Shown here: in pieces, positions 7,931 through 10,445 of the stretch
Layout: every line of letters starts with the position of its first letter
How positions within the stretch are numbered: position 1 is the stretch's first letter
From: Russula earlei
Lineage: Eukaryota; Basidiomycota; Agaricomycetes; Russulales; Russulaceae
NCBI GenBank assembly: GCA_025769875.1
Contig: JAGFNK010001349.1
Coordinates: forward strand, 1 to 10,445
DNA: 10,445 bases
Direction: 5' to 3'
The notes under the pieces: model-generated
Seen by the model: the letters and a program-made list of their open reading frames with translations, nothing else
Told to the model about the DNA's origin: nothing
The model's database searches: none
Position numbers and translations under genes: made by a program

Positions 7931-10445
7931 TTACTCTCCCCAATCGATGATGACGCCGCCTGGTCCCGCAGGCGCTACGCCAATCGGACGCTCCGCTTCG
8001 CGGCGTAAAAACTTGAGGGCACGCTTGTCGTCCCGGAGATGACCCTCGAGGGCGTTAAGGCACTGGCGATTGTGTTCTCGCAACCATTCCTTCTCCTCCT
8101 TGCTGAGCATGTGCTCCAGCACCATACGCGTCTGGATCGGCACGCACGTCAGCCGCTCGAAGCCAAGCCAGCTTTGGTCAGGCTCGGTGTGCTTGGTCTG
8201 CACATCGCGCACGACAAGAACGGATTCAATCCGAACGCCGAATTCATCTTGTTTGTCTGTTTGGCGTGTCAGATGGACATATATAGGTTAGAGGCGAATG
8301 CCATTTACAATATCCGGGCTCGTTGGTGAGAACGTGGCCACGCGTCAGAGGCACACTGCTAGAGAAACCATGCAGACCTTCATGAACGTTGAGGAACGAT
8401 CCCACACCATGGCCAGTTCCATGCTGTCGATCGGATCGCAAACAATGAGGATCTCAATAAAGTTGATCAAAACGTGGATCACTCACAAGGTAATTCATGC
8501 CATCCTGCCACAAACTCTTCCTCGCAAGGACATCCAATTGCGCACCCGTGGTACCCCTTGGGAAGATGGCAGTGTCTATGGCGATCTACACGCAACTAGA
8601 AGTGAGTATATGAAGTGGGTGATGATGAAAATTTTCAGTTTACATGGCCTTGCAACACCCGCGTGTATGCCTCACTCTGTTCCAACGTTGGGCGACCAAA
8701 GTGCACGGTTCGTGTGGTATCGCATGTGCCATCGCGATACTGTCCTCCGGAGTCATTGAGGTAAGGGGTTTCCTTGTCTATCACGAAACCCCCGTTCTTT
8801 AATGCGCGATAATGTGGAGAGCGGCATTAGGTCCAGCAGCGGAGATGTTCTCATAGGCAAGTCCCATATAGTTCTTCGCCTTTCTCCTGAACTCGGTCAG
8901 TCGCCAAGCGGCTTCCCACTCGGTGATTTCGAAACCCTTGGCCATCTTCTCGTCAAGCCAAGCAAGGAACTGCACGTAACAGGCACCATCACGGAGGTAG
9001 GCACGCTTGAGGCCCTGGATCTCAACCTCGTTCTTGACGCTCTTCATCTCCTCGATGATCGAAGGGGCCAGGGAGTAACGCATTGTGTCAACATAAGCGA
9101 AATGGCATATGACGTCTGCGGGGAGACGATGATCTGTTGATGTCATAACAAGTTTAATACGAATGATTGGAGCGAGTCGAGCGAGAACACGAACCTTGCC
9201 TTCACCCCATTCGCGCATGCGCAAAAAGGTCCAAATGGCGTTGTACTCCCTGATCTCGACTTTGAGATTCTGGAGATACTCGCGGACCGGCACCTCGATC
9301 TTCTCCTGCTCGACGAACAGGATGGCACGATCCAAGCCGATGTACAGATATGAGATGAAGACAGGATTGAAGGGGATATCGTCGCCACGAAGATTGAGTA
9401 CATATGCTACATTCCAGAGTCATGATCGCACGATGGTTGATAAAGGGCTAAATTCAAACTCACCGACGGAAGCCAAATTGGTCACTAAGGTGCCGACGTG
9501 TTGATCGCGTGGCTGCGGTGGGCTCTTGGAGGGCGATGTGCTGGATGGGTGATAGCTCTTGATCCAATCACGCACTTGGGTGAGCTTTTTCGAAGCATCT
9601 TTGCCTGTATGAGAACATGGCGCACGAGTGAGTGACGAAGCGGAGACAGTGAGCTGTAGGACTCACCGGTGTATTCGATGGGCTGGACAAAGATTTTGTT
9701 CTTTGAACGGGCTGGTTTATCCTCCCAAATCAGGTCAATCAGGTTCTGAGATGGGTAACAAGCTTGGAATTTTGGCTTGCAACAGAGGGTAAAGTTCTTG
9801 TGCAACCTCATTGGAGATCATGCGAGCATCAAGACCAACCCTCGATGTATTGACACGATCCTGCAAAAAGAGTCAATGTCAAATAGAGGGATTAGAGCTC
9901 GCACTCACAGTAAGCCAATCCACCCAATTTCGTGGTCCGGAAAGCATACCGGTGCGAATCAACACCCAATTGTTATCAAGCTCTCTCTCAGCTTGAATCC
10001 AATAGCGTGAGTCGGTCACAAGATAAGCGGCAGTCCTTGATATGACAGCTTGGCCAGCCGAGCCGGTAAAGCTAGATTAGAATAGTAAGAACGATTATTA
10101 GATTGAGTCAGAGATTGCGGAGTCACGTACTTTGTGAGCCATTCCCTTCGCTTGTCACTTTCGGCGGTGTATTCAGATTGATGGGCGTCCTCGGTAGGTA
10201 CAACGCTATACACACAAGCACGTCAGCGTCGAAGACAACAAAAGAAAAAAGGGATGGAACGGACTAGTAATCAAGATTTTCCTTTGCCATGACTTTGCGC
10301 AGTTCGACGAGCCGCGCGTACGTGTCCACGTCTTCGCGTATGGGATCTTGATAGGCCTCCTTGCGCTCGAGGGCTGAGCCGACGAGGGTGTTTATGGAGC
10401 CGCTGCCTGTGAGGGAGGGCCGCTTGGAGTTGTTTGGACCGCTTG
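7931..10445 (-). CDS. Xaa-Pro aminopeptidase, peptidase M24B (aminopeptidase P type), N-terminus outside window
   Basis: Di-metal exopeptidase that removes an N-terminal residue from X-Pro peptides; XPNPEP1/AMPP family. Visible in order: [19 protein letters not shown] with [44 protein letters not shown], then the catalytic domain. Expected metal ligands are all present: Asp in LNDSGGQY (codon 8754-8752), Asp in [11 protein letters not shown] (8721-8719), His in HGTGHGVG (8423 downward), Glu in NEPGYY, Glu in FGVRIES. Stop at 7933-7931 after VIIDWGE. Inferred introns: 10206-10264, 10072-10130, 9861-9908, 9605-9666, 9407-9463, 9134-9194, 8586-8643, 8424-8486, 8257-8308. One-base losses appear near 9770-9773, 9757-9758, 9083-9084 and 8815-8816. 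About 665 codons are in view. At least 40 residues precede the usual domain start ([19 protein letters not shown] and following), so an N-terminal extension exists; its targeting role cannot be judged. Confidence 0.94.

Overview
The window is nuclear DNA from a filamentous fungus, most likely an Agaricomycete (mushroom-forming basidiomycete). The evidence is three intron-dense protein genes with short GT-AG introns (mostly 48-67 bp), compact spacing, and a NACHT-ankyrin gene whose N-terminal domain I recognise from the large Agaricomycete NLR-like (STAND) families. Nothing bacterial, viral or transposon-derived was seen.

Layout. (1) 1-3877, minus strand: a fungal NLR-like receptor gene. In protein order it has an N-terminal 'Goodbye'-type STAND domain, a NACHT NTPase, a winged-helix-like linker, and at least eleven ankyrin repeats that run off the left edge of the window. 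(2) 3878-4551: an intergenic region between divergent genes, pyrimidine-rich on the NLR coding strand. (3) 4552-7183, plus strand: NOG1 (GTPBP4-type nucleolar GTPase of 60S ribosome assembly), complete, with eight inferred introns. (4) 7184-7930: 3' ends of two convergent genes, with no gene seen. (5) 7931-10445, minus strand: an M24B Xaa-Pro aminopeptidase (aminopeptidase P/XPNPEP1 type), complete at its C-terminus and cut at its N-terminus by the right edge, with nine inferred introns.

The three genes have no evident shared pathway. Two are housekeeping genes (ribosome assembly, peptide turnover) and the NLR gene is an accessory, fast-evolving type involved in non-self recognition. The most informative oddities are a 25-nt microexon carrying the core of the NACHT P-loop, an ankyrin array with an exact 99-bp period and a mosaic of motifs, and about 22 apparent one- or two-base indels across all three genes. 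Those indels hit even the normally essential NOG1 and lie mostly at short homopolymers. They look more like base-calling error than gene decay, yet the 1.6 kb encoding the linker and ankyrin array has none. Exon boundaries were inferred by reading frames against family sequence as I know it; no alignment was run.
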